Of a stretch of DNA of 64,000 nt, positions 22,129 through 34,121 are shown in pieces. The translations under genes and the position numbers were made by a program. Numbering within the stretch: position 1 is the first letter of the stretch; each line of letters begins with the position of its first letter. Source of the DNA: Mansonella perstans (taxonomy: Eukaryota; Nematoda; Chromadorea; Rhabditida; Onchocercidae); assembly GCA_037074765.1 (NCBI GenBank), contig JBAMDO010000017.1:310001-374000 (forward strand), given 5' to 3'. The notes under the pieces are model-generated. The model made no database searches. It was not told the DNA's origin and was given only the letters and a program-made list of their open reading frames with translations.

Positions 22129-25100
22129 CTAAAAAGGGTGATTGTTGAGAAACCGCTGGATAACATAATGCATTTCGGGTGCACGCCATTGCGGAGCCAT
22201 ATGTCCAGCACCACGAACTGTCAGGAACGTTAGACGTTTGTATACAGTCTTGAAACCAGCTATCTGAGAATTAAAGTGCCACGGTTCTTTTCTTCCTTTT
22301 TTCTGTGAAAATCGATGTGTTATACAACTATCAGCAAAAAAACTAGGCAATAAGAAATGTTTTCTTGTAGAATTGCTTCGTATCATACTGTCATTTCCTG
22401 TGACATCTAGAACTAAATGTTATTCATCAATTTACAATTTTGAAAGGATACCGGCAAATCGAGCGAAGCAGAAAACTTTTGACCCATAAGGAAATTGCAT
22501 GCCATATCAGTGTCACCATAATACAATAGCACACGAACCTTCGCTTTGATTATTTCCTTTACAAAAGGTGCCATATCGTTGTATATTCCGTCATAATTAT
22601 TTGAGATCTATAAAATGACCTAGAAATCAAAATTTGATTTGAACTTAAATGGATAATTTGCTTATGAAAGAGATTCTGTAGATAATTATAGATGCATTTG
22701 TACTTACCTCCTCGCTACACACATCCCATTTAGGCAAATTTTGTGGGATATGAAGGGCACGGCGCACTTTCTCACTGTTCATATATTGGATCATTGCCGA
22801 ATCGTTTAGACAAGGTGTATCTCCAAATACGGGATTTCTAAGCTAAAATAAGAAGTAATCGGTGTAAAATCTTCAGGATTTTATGGAAATAAAAATAACT
22901 TTTATCGCTTGAAAGAATTAAATATATTTCGATTATGAAAAGATATACTTTGAGGTTTTCGTAATTCAAAATAAATTATTTTTGGTAAATTAAAAATAGA
23001 AGATTGCTGAGAAATAAACTCACTCTAGAATATGCCAAAATAGATTCCAGTGGTCTCTGCTTATTGCTTTTATGTGGATCAAAGGGTGAAGCAGTAAGAC
23101 CAAATTTGACGGCTCGTATTCGAGCTTCGTTTAGCTCAGGATTTAGATTACAATCACGATACAAGTCGTACGGATTTATTTTGCGGGACCATATAAATTG
23201 AAAAATTTCTTCAACCTTAAAAAACTCTCCTCAAAACTGGAGAAAACCTAACACAATAATAAAAAAGAAAAAAGAAGCGAACAGAATTCCATCTTTTAAA
23301 AGCTGATCTAATGCCCCTTCAAGATATCATTAATTGGATCGATCCTCACTTTCTGCGATGTCATTAGTCCAAAGAAAGATTTTGGAAATATTTCTTAAAA
23401 GAAAAAAAGACTTTCCTTTTCTGTACATTCTGTTTTGTTGACATTCGTCAGCTCACATGTGTCAATACACCCATTACAACACTCATTTTCGAGCGCAATC
23501 CACGTTTTCTCATCAACGAGTCCATGATTATAAGCAAAATGTATCGTTGTATCGAGATGAAGTATCTCATTCACATATCCATTTCCAAGTGCAATACCCT
23601 GAAAATTTTACATTTTGATTTCTTGCACCGGTAATTAAAGAATTGTAGCATGAAATTTCAAAAAAGAAACCTTAAATTCAGAATATTGATTCAAACAGAT
23701 TCGCTTCATCTGATGATTACTTATCACTCAATCACTTCAATATTCACTTGCCCGGACAACTTCGCTTCATATTTCTGTACGCTGTAGTATTTTTTAACAC
23801 ACATGAGCCTCTTCATGCGTAGGAAAAGATAATAATTATAGTAATAGCCAAGCAGTCCAAAACTCAAACAGTTTAGATAAATGATGAAAAGGAACCTTGA
23901 GATTTACAGGAAATTTTTCCAGACCACGATAACAAGAACAGCTAACGTCGGTACATAAATGCCGCCGTAACTCTCTCCCATGATATAAACAGAATGATTG
24001 AGGAAGGCTGGAAATGCTTTGAAAAACTCTTTGATTGCCACATAATTCTCTTTCGCTGTCTAAAAAAGAATCGTTCTGGAAATTTAAATAGAAATTGAAA
24101 GCTAAGAATAAAATTTTTAAATGCTATTTCACTTTCATTTTTCACTATGCGCTATTTTATATAAGCAGTAGGCGTATAGTACCTTAATACTTTTTTGTTT
24201 TAGATCAAATGAATACTTATTATTTCAGTTATGCACTTGCATTAGCTATAAAGAAAAAGTAAGCAAACAGTAAAGTTAACTGAAGATGGAAGCTCTAAGA
24301 ACACAAATTACAGCACGAAAATATTTCAATTCTAATTAATATATTCGAATCATATGATCGGGAAACTAAAAGAAAAAACACCTGACACAGTGCAAAACGA
24401 TATTAAAACCAATTTGATATCAATTTTTCCCAGAAATTTGTATGTTTGTTCTCACTTTCTCCCAACCTCTGCTATCTTGAGCAGAGCCTTATTAATCATC
24501 AATAATTATTAATTTAATAAACTATTCCGAATTTTTTTAATTTCAGTAATAAAAAGTGGGCATAGAGTTTTTCAATTGCACCTGATCATCATCGGTTTTA
24601 GTAACCCCGTTGGTAGAATATGAATAACCAACTCCAGCAGGTGATTCTATGTAAACTATAGAAGCCATCTGAAATGGAATAAATTAGTATAGTGGAAGCT
24701 ATGAAATATTATTTATTTATTTAATTTTTCAATTTTCCAATGCAAACAAGAAAAAGATGCTTTTCAAAAAAAAAAAAAAAGAATGCCATATTTTTGAATT
24801 CTTTGAATCAGCCATGCTAACTAGTTGTGAGACCTGATTCCATGCATGAGGATTGCGACGAAGTGTCTTTCCATCATCATTGATAAGATATGGACCCATT
24901 TCATTCAATAAACCATCTAACGATGAACAGCCAGGCCCTCCATTGAACCAAAATATCAACGGATCCGTTGCTGCATTATTTTGTGATTCCACAAACCTGA
25001 AATAACTTTTCTCTACTTAGGTGTTTAACCAAAATTCTTTATTCGAAATCGAAATTTTGCTTGCGGGATATCTAAAAGAGAATTTGGTCAATTAAGTGAA

Positions 25101-25344
25101 AAGTATTTGAAAAAAGTAACAGAGTTGATTTGAGTAAAAATTTTTTAATTAGGTAATTTTTAAAATTTTTATCGCAAACACTCGACAAAGCTTACCAGTA
25201 ATGCAAGTGGTGGATTTCCGAAACTTGAAAGTATCCTGAATAATGCGTGAAATTTATTTCCAGATGCTCCGTTCCTGGAAGTTCCGTTATTTTCTCCGCA
25301 TGAGCTGTATAAGTCAAAAATATAAGCACCGCCACGTACAGCAT
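22129..25344 (-). pseudogene. Cathepsin A-like serine carboxypeptidase, frameshifted copy
   Basis: The same nine exons are present with intact splice sites: 25344-25196, 24996-24834, 24668-24582, 24059-23896, 23598-23443, 23215-23024, 22842-22708, 22607-22452 and 22302-22129. Exon 4 is 164 bases instead of 165. One A is missing near 23930 (CACGATAAC against CACGAATAAC in the intact copy). Translation shifts after the nucleophile motif GESYGG and stops at a TAA at 23904-23906, so catalytic Asp and His are lost. Other changes include A4V, T-to-I and G-to-R at the start of exon 6, A-to-T in exon 7 and H-to-N beside a double cysteine. A short insertion upstream creates an extra out-of-frame ATG at 25372. 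A sequencing error at the AA dinucleotide is the main alternative. Confidence 0.8.
24359..24550. other. Insert of about 190 bp in intron 3 of the right carboxypeptidase copy
   Basis: The flanking sequences TATGAT and AAAAAGTGGGCATAGAG are adjacent in the left copy (15619-15641) but separated here. Conversely, the left intron has about 250 bases (15645-15892) that this one lacks. No terminal inverted repeat or clear target-site duplication is visible. Confidence 0.7.
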
Positions 25345-28300
25345 GATCACTTAGTAAAAGTGAAAACAGCATCTATATATACAGCACCTCAGCAGCTGTA
25401 GCTGAAAAAACAAAAGAGCAAATATCACCACGAGACATAGTTACTGCTTCTTCTAATCTAACGATTGCTCTTTAAATGGTAGCGTTATTCGGCTTATACG
25501 CTTATCAGAATGATTGATATAATTGCTTTTGGTAATCCATCTGAAACGGTCAAGAATTAAGACAGAATATTTATCAAAGTGATAGAGTCGGAATCCAATC
25601 AAGAATTAGAATATTTATCATAGTGATGAATTTGGAATTCAGTCTTCTAATTTCATATCCTATTATTAAACATAATTTAATTGTCAGTAGCAAACAAAAT
25701 CTTGCACAAAAATCTTGATTATCAAATCAAGAAAGGATCAATCAATAACTTTCCATTATTGAGTTTATTGAGTAAAACTGTTCTCAATTTATAATTTGAA
25801 TCTTGAATTAATCGAACGGAAAGAAAAAAATGAATTTCCATATTAAATTTTGAAAAAAAATCATTATTATTATTATTATTATTAATATTATTAGTCAAAT
25901 TTAATTGAAGCAGAAAAAAGTGCTGCAATACTGATATTATTGTTATCATTTCGTACATTTATATGTGAATTTGTTATATGTAAATTTTTTTCTTTATGCA
26001 TAAATTTATTCGGTTATTTTCTTATTGAATACAAAATTATGTTGAAAAGCATAAAAATTAACTGAAACTATTAATTTTTTTTTTAACTTTGAAAGAATCA
26101 TTGTGTGTAACTCTGACAGACTGCTTGTAAGAGGTCGCAAGTATTGCTGCTTCTGACAAATTCGCAATTACTTTCAAAAAATTATGTTGAAAACTCTCAT
26201 TGATTAGGTAAAATAGTACGCATAATATATCTTTTGATCATAGACATTATCTTCAAAATTAATTATGGTGGGAAAAAGAGCTCATAAACAGGTTAGGAGA
26301 TTGATTTTCGAAAAAATGAGAATAACCGGACAATTTAATTGAATTAGGTCTTCGATCGATTTAATTCAAATTTATTGTTCAGTTTTTAGAAAGATCTATT
26401 CAATGAAGGAAATTGAGAAAGATGAGTCAAAATAATTGTGAATCTGTCAGAAAGACCTTGTCACATTTCTGTACTGAAGCGCAAACTTTCGCAGTCAACC
26501 AAATTATTTGTTATTTAGTAATAAATAAAAACGAAAAAAATTTCTGCCAGATTTTAACTGGATGCATAAACAAACATGGTCAACATTTTTCCTTATTTCA
26601 CTAGTTACTTTTGATATTTTGATTGTTTTGTCAAAAACTGAAGTTCATGAAATTCAGCCAAACTTAAATATTCCGTAATCTTACATCAATGAAGCAATCA
26701 CACAGAAATGCTTTGTTTTTACAATTTTATCGAATTTTTCACGCACTCACTTAGTGCTTCTGTGAAAGGTGAAGTTACACAGAGAAAATTAATGTGAAAA
26801 ATTGTTTTAAATTTTGGTTTGTAGTGACCTCATACTTATAAATTGTTTTGAAGGACAAGCGAAACTGCAGAAACTTTCAATTTTTATAAATTCTTATATC
26901 TCGTTTCTTTAACTCCAATTTCAAATGAAATTTGATGTTGTCGAAGTTTTTCTAAAGAAATTATTAATGATTGGTAATGAATTATGCGTACTCTGTTCCT
27001 GATGCAGTTTGTAAAACTAAAATTTAGCCACCAGAATATCTTTTAAAATTCAGCTTGTTGGCTTGTTTAATATCTTTTAAAAAAGGACTGGTTGTCCAGT
27101 TTCGGTTTATTGAATAAATGATATATTTCATTATTGTCGTACAGTGTGTAATGACTGAATTTAAGTCAAATAAGTAGGAGACTGGATTGCCAAATTTTTG
27201 TCAAAATCATTCTTTCGGAGCTTTTTTTGAATAATTATTGCTGCTGCGTCACAATTGCTATCATATTTGAGGAGATGATTGATTGCAATCGAATTTTGAG
27301 AAGATGATTGAGTGCAATCGAAATGAATTGATGTTGCGGTCGGAGGAAAACTAGTAGAGGATAAAAAGAGGAAGCGGAGTAATAAAAAGTGGTACCATAA
27401 ATTGTCCTAAGAGCCAATAATCCATATTCAGAGAAGAAAAGATAGGACAAGTGCAATGGTTGTCATCTTTAATTCCATATTTATTTTTGCTGTTTTTATT
27501 TATTCTGTCATTTTATTAAATCGCGAAATAAAAATTATCCTTTCTGGTCATTTTGATTTGTAAACAGTGGTTGCCTACAATTCTCTTCTAAAGTTGCGAA
27601 TTCTCGAGAGCAGCTTATATTTCGCATTTATTGATAATGATGCTTAAGAATTACAACTTTTTCATCATAATATTTCGCAATTTAAATTTGGAAGTTCCAG
27701 TGGAAAGTTTTGCTTGTTTTCCAATCTTTGCATACAAATGAGTAGTAGTTTCCTACATTATTTTTAAATTTTAATGTTTGATAATTTTATTTTTTTTAAA
27801 TTTAATCGTTCTAAAAAGATAAAATTTAATTATAATTCCAGCAAACATTTTATATTTGAAAATAGGAAATTTGACGATAACTCGTTTTTTTCAAACAATT
27901 AAATTCCTTTTTGTTTTCATAGTTTTCTCATTTTTTATTGTGAATAGGAACTCTCTTCCTTTTTGAATGCTCAAAATGAAAATTTGCTAATAGTACTATC
28001 GCCAATATCAACGAACGAATTAGTTAAATCAGTTTCTTTTAAGAAGAAAATTTTCACTTTAAAATTTTACCAGTTACTTCCATATGTTCATATAATCAAT
28101 CATTAAATCTTTTGTTAATCTCAATTCTAAAATCCGAACTATTGTATATTTCTATTCTTGTAAAATGCCCCCTTCCAAATGCCCTAGCACCTTTCAAAAC
28201 AAACATTTTAAGCGAAAAAAGCTACCAGAGCAGTGATTTCATTATCTATTATGTGGAAATGACATCAGAAAATATTGAAGTTCCTTTTCGACAGTACTAA

Positions 28301-31282
28301 ACATTTCTTCTTAAAAGTTGTGAATTGGAATAAGATACAATTACTCTGAGTTATCCATCAAAATCAGATAGTTGAATAAAAATTGAAAAGTCCTTTTAGG
28401 AATAGCATTCTATCAAACATGTTCTTTTAAGAGAAATACCAAAATTGTGATTTAATTCTTTTAATTTATTTCAATCCATTTTGTGTACATTCCCAAACCT
28501 TCGCAAATGCATAACTTGCATTTTTGAAAGTCTTTATCGAGACATTTTGATGAATAATCATCATAATTAATTCAACAAATTTAATTTTCTTTCCCAAACT
28601 TTTTCAAAGTGCATTAACTTGTATTTTTCAAAGTCTTTATCGAAACATTCTGATGAATAATCATCATAATTAATTCAATAATTTTAATTTTTTTTCGTCA
28701 GAATTTTTTTTTTTGCCAAACCTTTTCAAAGTGCATAATCATTAAATAAAGTTTAGCCATTCTGCTCCTGATATAATTATTATCATTACACAATTATCAT
28801 TTATAAACTTCTTTTATTACAATCACTAAACCCACTACAGCCGATACAAATAGTAAGGAACTACCAGGAGCTATTTATGATAAAACTTGACTGCGTTTTC
28901 TGAAAGCATATTTTTTTTAGTGCTTTGCATTCTGAAACAATAACATGCAATGTAATCATGGACGAAACCATAAAGGTTCGTTTCATCGAAATATAACTGA
29001 GAATAAGTAAGTAAATTTACGAACCGCCAGAGGGCATTTTTCTTCTAAACGAACATTTGCAAATGTGCAAGAATCTACCCATACATGAACAGAAGCTCTC
29101 ACGAACGAAAAATTTCTATACGGATTGCTTGCGTTTCTAAGTAAAGTGATGAACGGAATAACTTCCAATACGTCAGGCTAAAAACTAGGCTTTTCTTGTC
29201 GTGTAAAAATAACTTGTTAAATATTTCCGCAATATTTTGTAGCAAATAGTACTTTTTCCGAAGCAATAAAATTGTATGCTCATTCCTTTTTCTCTAACTC
29301 ACTAAAAAAATTTTTAAAAATTCAAAAAATGGGATTCAGAAAAAATTTTCAAACAAAAATTTGAAAATAAAAATACTTGTTTTTTTTAATTTTGATCATT
29401 TCGTCATCAACTTATTTTGCTCAAGCACTTGCACCATCCTGTGCGAACAGGATTTCCATTACCTTTCATTTCACTGCGATGTCAATTTCCTTGTTAGCAG
29501 TGACTTTAAAAACTAAAGAAAAAAGAATGGATTCTGTGTCTAAAAAATCATACATCCATTTTGACATCTCTTTTCAGATGGTGCTTTATTTACATTTTTA
29601 AACATTTGGACAAAACTAGCGAAATAATTGGAAAACTTGGAAGATGGAAGTCGAAATTGTTATGTACTGATAAGAAGTGATTTCCTAACTTAGATTGCAA
29701 TCGCAAGAGAGAAGGACGCAACAAAATGCTATTGTAACGAAAATTAAAATCGAAGAGATCTATTAAAAAAGTGGGAGTGAAATAGGAAGTGCAGGGGAAA
29801 AAAATAGTTGTTCGAAAAAATAATGACGTGTCAGCCTATTGTTCTCCACCGATATATTGTTTGCGTTTCTATATTCAACGACATTTCGGTTAATGAACAA
29901 CGTCGAAAGTTCGTCTCACATCAAATAAGTCCTCAATCCACATAAAAAATTGTTACAAATCTTTATCAAAGATTTCTTCAATGCTGTGACAGCGAAATTT
30001 AATTTTTACTTTTTAACTTTTTTTCTTCAGATATTAGGTTTTAATATGATCCAAATCAGATAGTTGCTTATTTTATTTATACTTATTTAACTTGTTTTAT
30101 TTGACTGTTATTTAAACTTCATTACTGATATGATCTCATTCAGTTTATAATGTAGTGAAAGCATAAGATGAAAAATTAAGTTGATCAGATTCCAACTCAT
30201 TTTGATTTCAAGTTAAAATTAAATGATTTTCTGTCAGCAACCAAATAAATTGGGATTTTATGAGATAACAAAAAAATTTTTGTGGTGGAAGTATTTTGCT
30301 CAGAGAATAAATGTTCTGTAATTATTTGCTGCTTCTGCATTGAATAGTTTGGCGGATATTTAAAGATTCATTTTCTTGTCATTTATACGCCATATATCAA
30401 GACCGGTACTCAAAGTATGCAAACTCAAGATCAAAACTGTCATGCTTAACTAGATTGTAATTGAAACCCTAGTGACACATCACTGATTCAAGTGACGATT
30501 TCCGTAATTTCAAAATTTCAGTTGGTTGAATTCTCTAATACTTTATTTAACACATTAAATTACACTTTATTTATCTCTAAAGTTGTTTTCAAAAATGTTC
30601 TTATATAATATTTCTAGCACTTTACTCAATCGTTATTTCTTTTTCGCTTTTTTCAAATTATTTTTCAAGGAATATTGTCAAAAGATAATTGCTTTTACTT
30701 ATTTTCAAAAATGTAATTTAATCATATGACTCATCAGATGTCAAAAATGATTTCCAATCGATTGGCTTAATTTTGATTTTGCTGAGGTGCTATCGTAACC
30801 AAACTATTTTTAATTTTTTTGCTCAAATATATTTAAATTAAGGTAAGTTATATATCTTTTAATAATAATATTAAATGAACATCATGCGATTACGCATAAT
30901 TGTCATGTTGTAATTGTCATAATTGTCACAATTTATTAATTCACGAAACAATAGTTTCCCATTTCATTTTTTTAAATGGATTTTATCTTGAAGTAATAAA
31001 TTTCAAAAATATCTTGACGTAAAATTTCAATTTGCGTGCTTTAAAAACCTAAATTTGGGTTTCAAATTGAAACCGAACTTGAAATGCAAAGAAATCAATA
31101 AATGTGTAAGCATCCCAAAAAGAAATACTCGTTACAACAATGCCAGAGTTTAAAAGTATTATTTCTTTCTTGCATGTATCATTTCTTTTCCCTATATCTT
31201 CTTTCTAAACCAGTGACATTTTTAACTTTCAACTTTTGTTTCACTAAATTTTTGAACTTTTACTCAGTTTTTAGTTCAAAGA
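25345..31282. other. Intergenic, mostly unique segment X
   Basis: Upstream region of the right carboxypeptidase (to 26526), then the part of segment X before the PTR gene. I see no gene. Open frames at 28112-28300, 28983-29168 and 29377-29601 have no motif or splice support. A decayed tandem repeat lies at 28491-28740. The promoter of the PTR gene should be near 31200. Confidence 0.5.
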
Positions 31283-34121
31283 ATGCGATTTTTGGAAGGT
31301 ATTTATGAACGTCATGGACGTTATCTTACTCTGCATCCTGCACCCTTTGTGGTAAGAGCTTTATTCTTCATTTGTTATTAGTTAAATAACTACTCTCTAT
31401 CAGGTAACTACGAATCTGTAACAAAGAATTATACCATGTAGAAATCCGCAAGAACTGATTCCAAAACTTTCATGTCTTCGGAAGCATCTTTTTCTAGTGA
31501 TAAAAGTGATACTGATGTAGCACTAATGAAGCGATTTTCATTTCGACCATTTTTTTTTTTTTTTAAGCAGAAAAAAATAAAAATTTTCAAAATCAAATTG
31601 AACATTTAAAGTCTTTGCTAGTTGTGCTTAAAATTCAGATCTTACCGATTCTCACAACGCTATTTTCGACTGTTGGATTGCTTCGCTTTCATATTGATAG
31701 TGATATCTGGAATATTTTTTCACCAATAAATGGATTATCTCGAGTGGAAGAAAAGGCATTGGAAAATTTTGAATACGCTAGCGGTGCACATCATTACAGA
31801 GTAATTCCTTAAATTAACAACAAAATAAAGTATAGAAATTTAAGTTGTTTCAAATCGTTTTGTTCTTTTCTTGCATAAATTTGGCTTCATTCCATATTTT
31901 ACATTTAAATTTCTTTTTATCATTTTAATACGAAATTATAACTCTATCCAAATAAATTAAGAAATAGAAATCGGGGTTTGCAGCAACATGCAGAGCTGTT
32001 CTCAAGAAAAAAATTGTTTCTTTTTGTTTAAATTTCATTTTGGAGAATTTTTGGAACTCTACGAAGATTTTTTTTGAAAAATTCATTAAAAAAATTTGTC
32101 GAATGATGTTTGGCCAGTTAGAAAAAATTTAACGCTGTTTATTTTCTGGCCTCATATATTGGCACTGTTAAGAGAGAAGAGAAAAATTTATCAAACTTTC
32201 GAGGTATTTTTTTGTGATCATTAATTTTAATTTTTTGTGACCATTGAAAATTAATAATCACAAAAATTTATCAAACTGTAAAATGTGATCTTAAACCTGT
32301 CGTTTTTTTGAAAATTGATTTGCCTCTAACATTTTGTTCAACTGATAACATGATGAACTTTAAAATTGTGACATGTCGCTCAACTCATTAAATGGCCAAT
32401 GGAAAAGTAATACGATAACCTTTTTAAATGTTCCGAGAATTTTACATTTAATCATCATGCATGTATGATATTTTTCGAAAAAGATTACGCTAATTGTAGT
32501 CTGTTTTTTTATTGTCAATTATTGTCGCAGTCAATTTTTTGCTTGTTTCCTTCATGAGCGCGGAATCAGATTTCGGTAAGCCTGCCAGAATCGGATTTCG
32601 GAAAATTGATGGAACGAAATTGTTAAAAGCGTTGAGTGAGAAAAATATACTAGTTTGAAATTTTTTTTCTCATATTATTTACTATTGGCTAATGTTGTGG
32701 AACTTTCTTCGAAGAATATTTGTGAACATTAATTCTTTGTACTCTCTAAAAACATCCGAAATTAATCATTCAAAATTTCGTTCAACGCGTGATTGGGTAG
32801 TTACACTTTAAGACAGAAATCAAAATGAATCTGCGGTAGTCATGCGGTAGAGATGTTGCAGATAGCATAGAATGGTCAGGAACATATCGATTAGGAAGGG
32901 AGACGAAGAAATCTGAAAATTTCCATCTTTTTCTGATTAATCTAACCACAGTTTTTGAAGGGCTCCGATTATTTTCAGTGTGAGAAAAAAGTTACCCAAA
33001 AACTACGCCAAATTAAAAAACTTGTCCATACTGGTTTTAAGAATAGAGAAGTGCGGTAGTACTTATAAGTTTCTACAACGAACATGATAATTTGTAACAG
33101 GAAGAATTACTTCTAATGTTACGATATATACATACAATTCACATACCATTAGTTACTACATAAAATGAACAACTGCATTTGTCAAATTTCTAAATTTGTA
33201 CACATTTTTGATTGTGCTCCTGAAATGATCATTAATTAAGTTTTGATTAAATTTCCACTTTTTCTGAATCTTTTGTTCAAATACAAATATTGCTCTAGTT
33301 AATTTCTTGTTTGAGTTGCAAATTTTGGTAAATCGTAAAGATGGTGGTAATCTGATGAACGATAACAACATAAATGAGATATTAACGATGGACAGATTCA
33401 TAACGAACAATATAACCATCAGTGATGGCTCCGATTTTTTTACGTATGGTAACGTTTGTGGCATCTATTGCAATGAGAGTAATGACATCGTTCTCACCTT
33501 TATAAAGGTCTATTGCTTATTTGTCCTGCGGCATTTATATATTCTAGATATGTAAAAAGCAGTATCTACGTTATGAATTTTAACTGTTTTGTTTAAAATA
33601 ATATATTCTATTTAAAATTCAGAAGTTCATCTAATAGATTTCATGCGTCCAATGATCAAAAAGAATTACATTTGCAGCTACCAATATTAAATTTTCAGAT
33701 AGCAATTAATATGAGCGATCAATCTTCATCATCATTAGCCTTTACATTCCCAAAGGCACGGATATTTGAGAAATATATTTTTATGGGGTATGGACTGTTC
33801 CAAATTTCTCTCTTCTAGCTAATTTTAAAATTGTACAAAAAATGTTCTCCATTTCTTCCTTGTTATATCAGAAAATACGAGTAAAATGCAAATTGAATTT
33901 TCCTAAAAATTGAAGAGACATTATTGAATTTTAAATTGTAAAGTTGACTTCTGGAACATTTTCGACGTGTTTGTCATTTGCACATATTCAGATATTCTGT
34001 TGGTAATTTGCATTATTCTGAACAGGATGCAACAGTTGTCGATGGATTCAAACTCTTCATATTGCATTTTATGGTTAGAAATGATACTCTGATTTGATAC
34101 TAAAAACTTATGAATTATGAT
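26527..34121. other. Segment X, present only in the right duplicate
   Basis: About 7.6 kb between A' and B'. Its absence between A and B (left copy) defines a deletion there. It carries the start and first five exons of the PTR gene, so its loss explains why the left PTR copy has no 5' end. Confidence 0.9.
28491..28740. repeat. Decayed tandem repeat of about 100-120 bp
   Basis: Two long units starting at 28491 and 28592 plus a partial third at 28714. Each begins CCAAACxTT(T)TCAAAG, and the two full units share AAAGTCTTTATCGA and GATGAATAATCATCATAATT. The third is separated by a T-rich insertion. Confidence 0.8.

Larger units (their letters stand above)
19922..26526. repeat. Segmental duplication, segment A' (right copy)
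   Basis: About 6.6 kb homologous to 11072-17814. It carries the 32-bp array, the 53-bp repeat and the frameshifted carboxypeptidase. It continues without interruption into segment X at 26527. Confidence 0.95.
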
